Shown here: in pieces, positions 1 through 6,781 of the stretch
Layout: the number at the start of each line of letters is the position of its first letter
How positions within the stretch are numbered: position 1 is the first letter of the stretch
From: Prevotellaceae bacterium
GTDB lineage: Bacteria > Bacteroidota > Bacteroidia > Bacteroidales > UBA932
Reading direction: 5' to 3'
NCBI GenBank assembly: GCA_031258915.1
Contig: JAIRMD010000130.1
Coordinates: 1 to 8,087, forward strand
Length of the DNA stretch: 8,087 bases
Position numbers and translations under genes: made by a program
Notes under the pieces: model-generated
What the model was told of the DNA's origin: nothing
Seen by the model: only the letters and a program-made list of their open reading frames with translations
Databases searched by the model: none

Positions 1-325
1 GCTCTTTTTGCTTTGCCCTAACGTAGGCAAACGGCAGGTTTAATTTTTCTGCAACCAGCATTCCTTGCGCAATAGCGCCCGTAGCAACGCCCGCAATGAC
101 TTCCGCATCGGGGTACTTCAAGCGGATTAGGTCAACAAATGCATTGCATATTTGAGATCGCACCTGCACATCGCCCAGCGTGCTGCGGTTGTCGCAGTAA
201 ATTGGCGATTTCCACCCCGATGTCCAAATAAACGGATCTACAAGGTTCAGCTTGATTGCGCCTGTTTTCAGCAGGCTGTGCGCTATTTGCTTGGCTACCT
301 CTACGCCCATCATTGAGTTAAACAT
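1..325 (-). CDS. pyrE: Orotate phosphoribosyltransferase, N-terminal part (runs off the window edge)
   Basis: Orotate phosphoribosyltransferase joins orotate to PRPP to give OMP, the fifth step of de novo pyrimidine synthesis, in the cytoplasm. I translated this frame by hand from the reverse strand. It gives 108 codons from ATG at 323-325 to the window edge. Recognisable family signatures are the block PFIWTSGWKSPIYCDNR (residues 31-47), the loop GVATGAIAQG (79-88) and the start of the RxKxKxHG segment (RAKQKE, 103-108). The PRPP-binding motif that follows in the family lies outside the window. ATG codons also occur at residues 5 and 6; I chose the first because it gives the usual family N-terminus. 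The gene starts 23 bp after the stop of the upstream exported-protein gene on the same strand, so the two may be co-transcribed. The identification rests on family knowledge and is firm. Confidence 0.93.
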   Translation of the reverse strand, partial: MFNSMMGVEVAKQIAHSLLKTGAIKLNLVDPFIWTSGWKSPIYCDNRSTLGDVQVRSQICNAFVDLIRLKYPDAEVIAGVATGAIAQGMLVAEKLNLPFAYVRAKQKE

Positions 326-348
326 TTATGCTATTCACCTAAAGCTTA

Positions 349-912
349 TCAACTTTTCTTGCCCGTGCTTCCCAGCTTGTACTGCAACGAAAGCTGAATC
401 ATGTACAACCACACCTGCCCTATATTCTTTTGCCTGCTAAATTCATCATTTTCTTTCGGTGAAGTAAGGGGTCCGCTTATGTGCATCCCGTAGCTCCACT
501 TCTCGGAAAAATCAACGTGCAGCTTGGCTGCCAACAGCACCCCAAACGGGACATCGTACTCCATCTCCCTTGCCCACTGCTCCTGCTTTGCGGTTAACGC
601 CGTATATTTTTGCCCGAACAGCCCCAAGCCTGCGTCAATCTTTAGCCCATATTCGAGATACAGCAGCCTGAACCCGCCGGTTACGGAAGCATACCCGCCT
701 TTAAGTCCTGTCAGCCACCCGCCGGTAGCGGTTACGTTCCAGCGGTTATGCTGCAAAGTGTAAATAGGGCCTGTCACTTTTCCTGCAATCATTCCTACAT
801 GGTGCTCCGTTTGAGAATGACTTTTAAGCGAAGAAATAAAAACGCAAATAGTAAATCCTAATTTAATAAAACATTGTGCAACCATAGTAAGCTTAAATTG
901 GTACATCAACAT
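349..912 (-). CDS. Small exported beta-rich protein, probably an outer-membrane barrel, function unknown
   Basis: I do not recognise a named family. The reading frame has 187 codons from ATG at 910-912. In-frame ATGs also occur at residue 3 and residue 10 (883-885). Residue 10 gives the best signal peptide: MVAQCFIK, then a hydrophobic stretch (GFTICVFISS), then SHSQ, which resembles Bacteroidetes cleavage regions ending in Gln. The mature part has repeated Gly/aromatic alternating segments such as WNVTATGGWLTG, GFRLLYLEYGLKIDAGLG and VWLYMIQLSLQYKLG, which suggest a small beta-barrel of about eight strands. The acidic/charged segment around residues 110-120 could be a loop. It lies 23 bp upstream of pyrE on the same strand, but nothing links it to pyrimidine synthesis. 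It could instead be a periplasmic beta-sandwich protein. Coding status is fairly secure; function is not known. Confidence 0.7.
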   Translation of the reverse strand: MLMYQFKLTMVAQCFIKLGFTICVFISSLKSHSQTEHHVGMIAGKVTGPIYTLQHNRWNVTATGGWLTGLKGGYASVTGGFRLLYLEYGLKIDAGLGLFGQKYTALTAKQEQWAREMEYDVPFGVLLAAKLHVDFSEKWSYGMHISGPLTSPKENDEFSRQKNIGQVWLYMIQLSLQYKLGSTGKKS

Positions 913-1043
913 CCTATATGTATTTTAAGGAGTACACGAACCCTATCGCTCCAAATACTACTCCACCTCTAATTGCACTTTCTATACGACCAAAAAGACC
1001 TTTAACTAAAGCTTGAAATTCTATTAACTATACACAAAATTTA

Positions 1044-1064
1044 TTGCTATACATTCATTAGCAA
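1044..1064 (-). terminator. Possible weak hairpin downstream of fusA
   Basis: Fourteen bases beyond the fusA stop codon, the minus strand has a perfect 6-bp inverted repeat, TTGCTA/TAGCAA, with a 9-base loop. An AT-rich stretch containing four T residues follows. The stem is short and AT-rich, so it may be a weak transcription terminator or a chance repeat. The surrounding 913-1077 gap is AT-rich and contains no other feature I can support. Confidence 0.25.
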
Positions 1065-1077
1065 ATATTTATCACTC

Positions 1078-3204
1078 TTACTCATCCAAATCCTTATCCC
1101 CTTTCTTCTTACCCTGCGCCTTTTCGATAATATCCTTGGCGAGGGAAGCGGGCACTTCGGCGTAGTGCGAGAACTCCATAGTGGAGGTTGCTCGCCCGGA
1201 GCTGAGGGTACGCAGCACGGTTACGTAGCCAAACTGCTCCGATAGCGGCACGCTTGCCTTTATCACGCGGGCGGTGCCTTTTGAATCCATGTTTTGAATT
1301 TGCCCGCGTCGCTTGTTGAGGTCGCCGATGATGTCGCCCATGTACTCTTCGGGGGTTACCACCTCCAGCGACATGATAGGCTCCATGATTATGGGTTTGG
1401 CCTTTGGGCAGGCGTGGCGGAAGGCGGCGCGGGCGCAAATCTCAAAGGAGAGGGAGTCGGAGTCCACCGCGTGGAACGAGCCGTCCTTTAGCGTTACCTT
1501 CATCGATGGCAGCTCGTAGCCGGCGAGCACGCCGTTGCTCATGGCCATCCTGAAGCCTTTCTCCACCGCAGGGATAAACTCGCGGGGGATGTTTCCGCCC
1601 TTCACCATGTCCACAAATTGGAGTCCGGTTTGGCCTTCGTCGGCGGGGGCAATCTCCACGATGATGTCAGCAAATTTTCCGCGCCCGCCGGTTTGCTTTT
1701 TGAAGAGCTCGCGGTGCTGCACCGTGCCGCGCAGCGCCTCCTTGTAGTTCACCTGCGGTGCGCCCTGGTTGATTTCCACGCTAAACTCGCGCTTGAGGCG
1801 GTCAACAATAATTTCGAGGTGCAGCTCGCCCATGCCGCTGATAACGGTTTGCCCGGTTTCCATATCCGATTTCACGGTGAACGTGGGGTCTTCCTCTGCC
1901 AGCTTGCTGAGGGCAATGCTCAGCTTGTCCAAGTCCTTTTGCGTTTTAGGCTCCACCGCCAGGCCAATCACCGGTTCGGGGAAAGTCATCGACTCCAAAA
2001 CAATAGCGCTCTTTTCCTCGCAAACGGTGTCGCCCGTGCGGAGGTCTTTGAAGCCTACGCAGGCGCCTATGTCGCCTGCTTCCAAAAATTCTATGGGATT
2101 TTGCTTGTTGGAGTGCATTTGGTAGAGGCGCGAGATGCGCTCTTTCTTTTCCGAGCGGGGGTTGTAAACGTACGAGCCTGCATCAAGGTGCCCTGAGTAG
2201 GCGCGCACGAATGCGAGGCGGCCAACGAAGGGATCGGTAGCAATTTTAAACGCCAAGCCGCAGAAGGGCTCCGAAGAGGAGGGTTTTCGCTCAATGGTTT
2301 TTCCGATATTTTCGGGGTCAACGCCTACCACCGAGCCTTTGTCGAGGGGGCTTGGCAGGTAGCGCACCACGGCATCCAGGAGGTACTGCACGCCCTTATT
2401 TTTGAACGAGGCGCCGCACATCACCGGCACAATTGACATGCCAATGGTGGCTTTGCGTATTGTTTCTATGATTTCGGTTTCGGTGATAGCGTCGGGGTTG
2501 TCAAAGAATTTTTCGAGCAGGGCATCGTTATACTCCGCAATAGCCTCAACGAGCTTTCCGCGCCACTCGGCGGCTTCGGCAACCATGCTGGCGGGAATAT
2601 CCTCAACGGCGTAGTTCACGAGCTCTTTGCTGTCGGAGTTGTATATAAACGCTTTGTTGGAGATCAAGTCAACGATGCCGAGAAATTTATCTTCGGCGCC
2701 TATGGGTAGCGCGATCGGCACAGGGGTTGCGCCCAGCTTCTCCTTAATTTCCTTCACCACGTTGAAAAAATCGGCTCCTGTGCGGTCCATTTTGTTCACG
2801 TATGCAATTTTCGGCACGTGATATTTTTCGCTTTGCCGCCACACGGTTTCCGATTGGGGCTCTACGCCTCCCACCGCGCAGAACGTCGCGATGGTGCCGT
2901 CAAGCACGCGCAGCGAGCGCTCTACCTCTACTGTGAAGTCAACGTGTCCGGGCGTGTCTATCAAGTTGATGTGGTAAGTGTTTCCGCCGTAGTTCCAAAA
3001 GGTAGTAGTGGCTGCGGAGGTAATGGTGATGCCGCGCTCCTGCTCTTGCACCATCCAGTCCATGGTGGCAGCACCCTCGTGCACTTCACCGATTTTATGA
3101 GTTTTGCCCGTGTAAAAAAGGATGCGCTCACTCGTAGTGGTTTTACCCGCATCAATGTGGGCCATGATGCCAATGTTCCGCGTATATGTTAAATCTCTTG
3201 CCAT
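1078..3204 (-). CDS. fusA: Elongation factor G
   Basis: EF-G is the ribosomal translocase: it uses GTP to move tRNAs and mRNA after peptide bond formation, and acts with RRF in ribosome recycling. The 708-residue length is normal. The G domain is complete: P-loop AHIDAGKTT (15-23), switch I ERGITI (56-61), DTPGH (83-87, including the catalytic-site His87) and NKMD (137-140). Domain IV shows GGRGKFAD and the loop with DSDSLSFE. Domain V has the segment SSGRATSTMEFSHYAEVP close to the C-terminus. The tail is Lys-rich (KKKGDKDLDE), as in many Bacteroidetes homologues. The gene follows rpsG by 42 bp and is the last gene of the str operon here. rpsJ does not follow it, and no tuf gene is present. 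All plus-strand open frames across this gene are antisense shadows. Confidence 0.98.
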   Translation of the reverse strand: MARDLTYTRNIGIMAHIDAGKTTTSERILFYTGKTHKIGEVHEGAATMDWMVQEQERGITITSAATTTFWNYGGNTYHINLIDTPGHVDFTVEVERSLRVLDGTIATFCAVGGVEPQSETVWRQSEKYHVPKIAYVNKMDRTGADFFNVVKEIKEKLGATPVPIALPIGAEDKFLGIVDLISNKAFIYNSDSKELVNYAVEDIPASMVAEAAEWRGKLVEAIAEYNDALLEKFFDNPDAITETEIIETIRKATIGMSIVPVMCGASFKNKGVQYLLDAVVRYLPSPLDKGSVVGVDPENIGKTIERKPSSSEPFCGLAFKIATDPFVGRLAFVRAYSGHLDAGSYVYNPRSEKKERISRLYQMHSNKQNPIEFLEAGDIGACVGFKDLRTGDTVCEEKSAIVLESMTFPEPVIGLAVEPKTQKDLDKLSIALSKLAEEDPTFTVKSDMETGQTVISGMGELHLEIIVDRLKREFSVEINQGAPQVNYKEALRGTVQHRELFKKQTGGRGKFADIIVEIAPADEGQTGLQFVDMVKGGNIPREFIPAVEKGFRMAMSNGVLAGYELPSMKVTLKDGSFHAVDSDSLSFEICARAAFRHACPKAKPIIMEPIMSLEVVTPEEYMGDIIGDLNKRRGQIQNMDSKGTARVIKASVPLSEQFGYVTVLRTLSSGRATSTMEFSHYAEVPASLAKDIIEKAQGKKKGDKDLDE

Positions 3205-3246
3205 TTATTCGTGTTTTCCTTGTCTCTTCTTTGCTCTCACTGCCAG

Positions 3247-3723
3247 CTAAAATCTATAGTGAGCAAAAGCTTTGTTTGCCTCTGCCATTTTGTGCATGTC
3301 TTCCTTCCGCTTGAACGCGCCGCCTTCTTCGTTGTAGGCCGCGATGATTTCTGCGGCCAGCTTTTCGGCCATAGACTTACCGTTGCGGGCGCGCGAGTAC
3401 TTAATCATGTTTTTCACGCTAAGCGCAATTTTGCGCTCCGGGCGGACTTCGGTAGGCACCTGAAAGTTGGCACCTCCAATGCGGCGGCTCTTTACCTCTA
3501 TAGACGGGGTAATATTTTCCAGCGCTTTTTTCCAAACATCAAGCGGGGCCTTGTCAGCGTCTTTCATCTTCTCGCCTACTCTGTCTATTGCATCGTAGAA
3601 TATGCTGTAGGCAATACTCTTCTTTCCGGCCTTCATAAGGTCGTTCACAAACCTTGTTACTAAGGTATCTCCGAACTTAGGGTCGGGAAGTAGAATTCGT
3701 TTTTTTGGCTTTGCTTTCCTCAT
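3247..3723 (-). CDS. rpsG: 30S ribosomal protein S7 (uS7)
   Basis: S7 is the primary binder of the 3' major domain of 16S rRNA and nucleates assembly of the 30S head; it also lines the E site. The protein is 158 residues, normal for Bacteroidetes. Recognisable parts are the N-terminal MRKAKPKKR, the block IGGANFQVPTEVRPERK (82-98), the helix around SRARNGKSMAEKLAAEI and the C-terminal AEANKAFAHYRF. It sits 28 bp after rpsL and 42 bp before fusA on the same strand, the classic str order. In E. coli, S7 autoregulates translation of this operon by binding the rpsL-rpsG intercistronic mRNA. The 28-bp spacer here is short and I see no comparable structure, so I make no claim for that control. Confidence 0.97.
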   Translation of the reverse strand: MRKAKPKKRILLPDPKFGDTLVTRFVNDLMKAGKKSIAYSIFYDAIDRVGEKMKDADKAPLDVWKKALENITPSIEVKSRRIGGANFQVPTEVRPERKIALSVKNMIKYSRARNGKSMAEKLAAEIIAAYNEEGGAFKRKEDMHKMAEANKAFAHYRF

Positions 3724-3751
3724 TTTTAGTTATTTGCAGCTATATATGTTT

Positions 3752-4153
3752 TTACTTTTTCTTTGCAGGCGCAGCAGCTCCGGCTTTTGGACGCTTAGCG
3801 CCGTAGCGCGAGCGGCTTTGCCGGCGTCCATCTACCCCCGAAGCGTCGAGCGAGCCGCGCACCAAGTGGTAGCGCACGCCGGGCAGGTCCTTCACGCGGC
3901 CGCCGCGCACCAGCACAATGGAGTGCTCCTGCAGGTTGTGCCCCTCGCCGGGGATGTAGGCGTTCACCTCTTTAAGGTTGGTGAGGCGTACGCGGGCGAC
4001 CTTGCGCATAGCCGAGTTGGGTTTTTTTGGTGTCGTGGTATATACGCGCACGCAAACGCCGCGACGCTGCGGGCACGAACTCAGGGCTGGCGACTTACTT
4101 TTTTGTACCAGCTCAACCCTTCCTTTTCTTACTAACTGCTGAATTGTTGGCAT
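3752..4153 (-). CDS. rpsL: 30S ribosomal protein S12 (uS12)
   Basis: S12 sits at the 30S decoding centre and contributes to accuracy and to initial 30S assembly. The 133-residue protein has the full conserved core: PTIQQLVRKGR (2-12), CPQRRGVCVRVYTTTPKKPNSA (C27-A48) and RGGRVKDLPGVRYH (83-96). The two lysines whose substitution commonly gives streptomycin resistance, K43 and K88 (E. coli numbering counting Met), are both wild type. D89, the site methylthiolated by RimO where that enzyme is present, is conserved. The C-terminus is Ala/Lys-rich (AGAAAPAKKK). It is the first gene of the operon and follows a leader of roughly 130 nt from a recognisable promoter. The overlapping plus-strand frame at 3734-4135 is a shadow. 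Confidence 0.98.
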   Translation of the reverse strand: MPTIQQLVRKGRVELVQKSKSPALSSCPQRRGVCVRVYTTTPKKPNSAMRKVARVRLTNLKEVNAYIPGEGHNLQEHSIVLVRGGRVKDLPGVRYHLVRGSLDASGVDGRRQSRSRYGAKRPKAGAAAPAKKK

Positions 4154-4293
4154 TGTTGCTCAAACGCTTTATTATTGTGTTTACTTTGTATAAATTTATT
4201 TACCTAATTTCCAAACGTTTATACCCGATATTTCCCGTATTGTCTTCCGCTTGATTTTTTCGTAAAAGTTATGAACTTTGAGAAATCGGGTTG

Positions 4294-4322
4294 CAAAGGT
4301 AGCTATTTTTTTGATGCCACAA
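4294..4322 (-). promoter_or_regulatory. Bacteroidetes-type promoter of the str operon
   Basis: On the minus strand there is TTG (4320-4322), an 18-bp spacer, then TACCTTTG (4294-4301). This matches the Bacteroidetes -33/-7 consensus (TTTG or TTG, about 19 bp, TAnnTTTG). Transcription would start near 4285-4290, giving rpsL a leader of about 130 nt. The leader is AT-rich, with no clear Shine-Dalgarno before the rpsL ATG, as is usual in this phylum. Confidence 0.75.
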
Positions 4323-4376
4323 GAGCTAATGCACTTTTTAGCTCGTTTTTTTCGCTCAAAAAGGAGAATTTTCGAG

Positions 4377-4511
4377 TTAAAAAATCATAAATTGATTAAC
4401 GAAAAGAGCAGCTGCTATGAACGACGAGCCGAAAATCTTGCCAACCACAATCGCGTAGCGCGAAACGGGCGACACCAGCATCTCCTGTGTGAAATCCGTT
4501 CTGCTGATTAC
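4377..4511 (-). pseudogene. Internal fragment of an ABC-2 type transporter permease
   Basis: A minus-strand frame of about 44 codons ends at TAA (4377-4379). It contains FTQEMLVSPVSRYAIVVGK followed by IFGSSFIAAALF. This matches the conserved pattern of ABC-2 export permeases around the loop 'kEMLVxPVSRxxIvxGKxxGxxxxA', which precedes a transmembrane helix. A full permease has about 250 residues or more. Here the match covers only about 35 residues: upstream the frame runs into antisense of the ATPase fragment, and downstream it stops after FVNQFMIF, just short of the str promoter region. It is therefore an orphan internal piece truncated at both ends. The frame contains no convincing start codon. 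The match is from memory of the family pattern over a short stretch. Confidence 0.45.
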
Positions 4512-4525
4512 TAAGGTATAAAAAA

Positions 4526-4582
4526 AAGGAGGAGCAAATGAGCGATACCGAGCGGGCGGAGCTGAACTCCGGCGGCTGCTGA
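4526..4582 (+). other. Shine-Dalgarno-like site and 14-codon stub of an unidentified gene start
   Basis: AAGGAGGAG (4526-4534) lies a few bases before ATG at 4538-4540. The frame reads MSDTERAELNSGGC and stops at TGA (4580-4582). It is not in frame with the conjugation ATPase fragment that begins at about 4567. The strong purine-rich site and close ATG suggest the start of a translated gene that was cut off by the junction with the ATPase fragment. Strong Shine-Dalgarno sites are uncommon in Bacteroidetes but occur on mobile elements. It may also be chance. Confidence 0.25.
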
Positions 4583-4584
4583 TA

Positions 4585-5373
4585 GTGCTGCACCCCTACA
4601 CGGAGGGCGTGTACGGCACCATACTGAACAGCGAGGCGGAGATGGACCTGGCCAGCTACAAGATGCTGTGCTTTGACCTGGAGAACATTCAAAAGGACAA
4701 GCTGCTGTACCCCATCGTGACGATGCAGCTCATAGCGCTGGTGATGCAGCACATAGCCAAGTTCCCGGAGGTTTACAAGCAGGTGAAGTTTGACGAGGCG
4801 TGGAGCTTTTTGAGCGGGGACATGGTGGAGTTCATAGAGTACCTGTTCCGCACGGTGCGCAAGCACCACAGGCGCGTAACCATCATCACGCAGAGCGTGG
4901 CGGACGTAAAGAAGAGCGAGGTTGGGGGGATGATGCTGAACAACTCGCACGTCATCACGCTGCTCAACCACACGGGGCAGGACTTGGCGCTGGTGCGGGA
5001 GGTGCTGGATATTGACGATAGGGAAATAGCGCTGCTGGCCTCCATGCGGCTCGGCTGGCAAACGTGGGACAAGCGCCGCGGCGGCGTTATGGTGCGCGAC
5101 TACGCGCGGATGCGGCTGTCGATGGTGAGCGTATGCCTCGGGTCGCTGGGGTGCATGATGGCGGCGTGCCTTGCGCTGCTGTACAAGAACAGCCGCCTCA
5201 CCGACCGCATCAACAGGGAAATCTTTGTGGCGGTGGAGAGCAAGGTGTACAAGGCCTTCCCGAATGACCGCGGGCTGGACGAAAAAGACCTGAAGCTGTT
5301 CGTAAAATCGGTGTGCTACAACATGTTTCAGCACGACCAGCTTTCGTACGGCGAGCGCACCGGTGGAGATTAG
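4585..5373 (+). pseudogene. VirB4/TraG-type conjugation ATPase C-terminal fragment, fused in frame to a TraK-like N-terminal fragment
   Basis: VirB4-family ATPases power type IV secretion in conjugation. The open frame runs from 4522 without an ATG at the start of the homology; 4585 is a GTG. Visible ATPase features are a segment HPYTEGVYGTILNSE, then LCFDLENIQ, a Walker B block VKFDEAWSFL, then VRKHHRRVTIITQSVADV and GMMLNNSHVITLLNHTGQD. This is the C-terminal third of the family. The Walker A region and the whole N-terminal domain, several hundred residues, are missing. The ATPase similarity fades after EIALLASM (ending about 5046). From about 5089 the same frame becomes TraK-like, described in its own entry. 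The frame ends at TAG in the junction with the next fragment. The region is GC-richer than the fragment that follows. It is almost certainly non-functional for conjugation. Type IV family assignment is confident; the exact subtype is not. Confidence 0.75.
5089..5373 (+). pseudogene. TraK-like conjugation protein, N-terminal fragment
   Basis: This is the second half of the fused open frame. ATG at 5089-5091 gives MVRDYARMRLSM, followed by one transmembrane segment (VCLGSLGCMMAACLALLY) and then REIFVAVESKVYKAF and LDEKDLKLFVKSVCYNMFQHD. That order (short cytoplasmic N-terminus, one membrane helix, a beta segment ending in a short turn, then an amphipathic helix) matches the start of Bacteroidetes TraK proteins, which are VirB8-like components of the conjugation channel. 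Full TraK has about 200 residues; only about 90 remain before the frame leaves the family at about 5355. Membership is inferred from pattern rather than a strong motif, so another VirB8/TraE-like protein is possible. In conjugative operons TraG and TraK are encoded in the same direction, which fits a deletion joining them. Confidence 0.5.
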
Positions 5374-5914
5374 CGGCCGGAAAATAGCCGCAGGTGAAGA
5401 TTTGAGGGAGCTCAAAAGCAACGCGCTGGAGTACGGCAAAGCGCTGCGCAAGGAGTACATCAATAGAGATACCGGCGAAAAAACAGCGTTGACTTCGAGT
5501 AAAGATAACGGCGGGCTACAGGAAATACTGCATCATGACTATAAAGATAAGGAACATTTACAATCTATTGCGGCTATACCTCAGATAATTGAGAACTCTA
5601 TTTTTATTGACGAAATAGGCAATGAAAATTTGGACAGGCCAAACATAAAGTCATTCAGGTATTACGCCTCCGGATTAAAGATAGGCGGCGTTGACTACAC
5701 CGTAAAATCCGTTATATCGGAAGTAGCAGACGGTAGCAGGTACTATGGCCATAAGCTGACGAGCATTGAGAAGGGAAAGCTGGTTGACTTAGTAAACAAA
5801 TCGCCTGACAACTCGCGCCGAAGATCAAGTCAGCCTCTGCCGTCAGACGATTCATTTTCTGGCTACAAAGATAAGCGGCTGATTTCGATATTTGCAAGCA
5901 CCGATAGCGTTTAA
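5363..5914 (+). pseudogene. C-terminal fragment of a phage/plasmid polyvalent protein (LPD3-like domain)
   Basis: The frame is open from 5306, but the homologous part begins at about 5360 and the only nearby start is a GTG at 5363. It encodes ISGRKIAAGEDLREL, then YGKALRKEYINRDTG, GLQEILHHDYKDKEHLQ, SIAAIPQIIENSIFID, a segment YYASGLKIGGVDYTVK and DGSRYYGHKLTSIEKGKL. This series of motifs matches the large polyvalent protein-associated domain LPD3, found at the C-terminus of very large proteins of phages and conjugative elements that travel into the recipient cell. LPD3 domains are usually attached to helicase, methylase or nuclease modules; none is present here. The C-terminus (SFSGYKDKRLISI, then stop) looks natural. 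Base composition is visibly AT-richer than the ATPase fragment before it. The family call is from memory and moderately strong. No function can be claimed for the fragment alone. Confidence 0.6.
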
Positions 5915-6137
5915 AGATGTAAAAAATATTAAAGATGCCACAAAATGGGAGCGGCGAGCGGATGGGGAGTGTCACCACGTTGAGCGCGAAATGCTGACAA
6001 AGGAGGCGCTGGAGAAAACGGCAAAAGGAAGCAGCTGGCGCGCGAGCAGCGTAGACTTTAACGACCCGGCGTATGACTTTGACTACATCGGATTCACCAT
6101 TGAGCCGTCCCCAAAAGGCAAGTACGACATGGCGTAG
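5892..6137 (+). pseudogene. Unidentified coding fragment; its second half resembles a formylglycine-generating-enzyme-type C-terminus
   Basis: An 81-codon frame opens at a TTG inside the end of the LPD3-like frame and closes at TAG (6135-6137). There is no credible start codon, so it is probably an internal or C-terminal fragment. The first half (AFKDVKNIKDATKWERR, then HHVEREMLTKEALEK) is unrecognised and charged. The second half, KGSSWRASSVDFNDPAYDFD followed by YIGFTIE, resembles the 'GGSWR...D..GFR' ending of FGE-sulfatase (SUMF1-like) domains, but it has GFT where the family has GFR, and the match is short. Reading through the TAG, the same frame continues for 33 codons (RNRSWCVEALYYHNAIPEQE) to a stop at 6237-6239, so one nonsense change may have split a longer piece. 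The family hint is weak. Confidence 0.3.
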
Positions 6138-6215
6138 GCTACGGGTGCCACACAGCGGCGCAACCGCTCGTGGTGCGTAGAGGCGCTCTACTACCACAAC
6201 GCCATTCCGGAGCAG

Positions 6216-6262
6216 GAAAGCGGCTGCGCCACTTTATAGACGTGGGGGTGAAAATTGGGATT
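6216..6262 (+). pseudogene. 3' tail of a probable outer-membrane protein gene
   Basis: A plus-strand frame ends RLRHFIDVGVKIGI then TAA (6260-6262). Alternating hydrophobic residues ending in a C-terminal beta strand are typical of outer-membrane beta-barrel proteins. The last 20-30 bp recur before the next paralogue (6787-6816), which marks this tail as part of the duplicated unit. It converges with the DUF5618-like copy 1, whose stop is 12 bp away. Only the tail remains, so the family cannot be named. Confidence 0.35.
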
Positions 6263-6274
6263 TAAGCGTAAGGG

Positions 6275-6757
6275 TTAAGCAAAGAGCATGTAGATGCGCC
6301 TTAGCAGAGACAGCCTGCTCTGGGGCAACTCCTGCGCCGGCTCCTGCACGGGGTCGGGCTTGATTTTGCTGATAATTTGTTCGGCATCCTCAAGGCCTGC
6401 CCTTATTACGCGTGCATCGCGCACTCCGTCGTAGTAGCCGGACAAGTGCAGGATGTTGTAAACATTATTCACGTAGTTCAGCAACTTTTTGTCGAGCTGC
6501 GCTACGTTTGAGGTGTAGAACTCAATAGAGCGGCGCTTCTTTTTGGGCATTTCTACGTCTTTGAGCTGCAAGTATGCGTCAAGGGCAAGTAGCACGCCAT
6601 TGTAGGCGGTGCCGCAAGCCGTGCGTACATACTTTGAGTCTTGATAAAAATTGTCCTCTTTGCCTGCTTTCCGCAGGGTTTCCTTAGCGTTTTCCATGTA
6701 GCGCATGGCTTCGGCGTAAGCTTTTTGCTTAATGCCCTCTTGTGCTTCTGTAGGCAT
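6275..6757 (-). CDS. DUF5618-like small helical protein, copy 1
   Basis: The protein has 160 residues from ATG at 6755-6757 (MPTEAQEG). An upstream TTG would add nine residues, but the three copies align best from this ATG. Conserved family features are RYMENAKETLRKA (19-31), YVRTACGTAYNGVLLALDAYL, the basic patch KKKRRSIEFY and NVYNILHLSGYYDG. These match my memory of DUF5618, a Bacteroidetes family of unknown function. The helical layout (an Ala-rich pair of amphipathic helices, then a second pair) recalls HEPN domains, which often bind nucleotides or cleave RNA in toxin-antitoxin and defence systems. I do not see a clear RxxxxH motif, so that is only a structural guess. The protein is cytosolic: no signal peptide or membrane helix. 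It differs from copy 2 at 17 positions, all outside the central block (about residues 53-110). No promoter is visible in the 81 bp upstream, so transcription probably comes from copy 2. Confidence 0.8.
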   Translation of the reverse strand: MPTEAQEGIKQKAYAEAMRYMENAKETLRKAGKEDNFYQDSKYVRTACGTAYNGVLLALDAYLQLKDVEMPKKKRRSIEFYTSNVAQLDKKLLNYVNNVYNILHLSGYYDGVRDARVIRAGLEDAEQIISKIKPDPVQEPAQELPQSRLSLLRRIYMLFA

Positions 6758-6781
6758 AGTAAATGAGAGATTTATGTTAAA

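Noticed and set aside
914..1023. Minus-strand frame of about 35 codons ending just before the exported-protein gene, with GLFGRIESAIRGG and a hydrophobic end (a bacteriocin-like look)
   Set aside because: It has no ATG, GTG or TTG before the conserved-looking part (it follows a stop with TTA ATA), so I could not support a gene. It may be a remnant.
1618..2196. 192-codon plus-strand frame across fusA
   Set aside because: Antisense shadow of a fully conserved EF-G gene, with no domain of its own.
4278..4514. 78-codon plus-strand frame over the str promoter
   Set aside because: It crosses a well-supported promoter and the antisense of the permease fragment, and has no family signature.
4396..5463. 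355-codon open frame on the minus strand
   Set aside because: It is antisense to the conjugation ATPase/TraK frame, is rich in His, Val, Leu and Arg from the mirrored GC-rich codons, and has no recognisable domain. The plus strand has clear family motifs.
5712..6197. 161-codon minus-strand frame
   Set aside because: Antisense to the LPD3-like and following fragments; composition and lack of motifs suggest a shadow.
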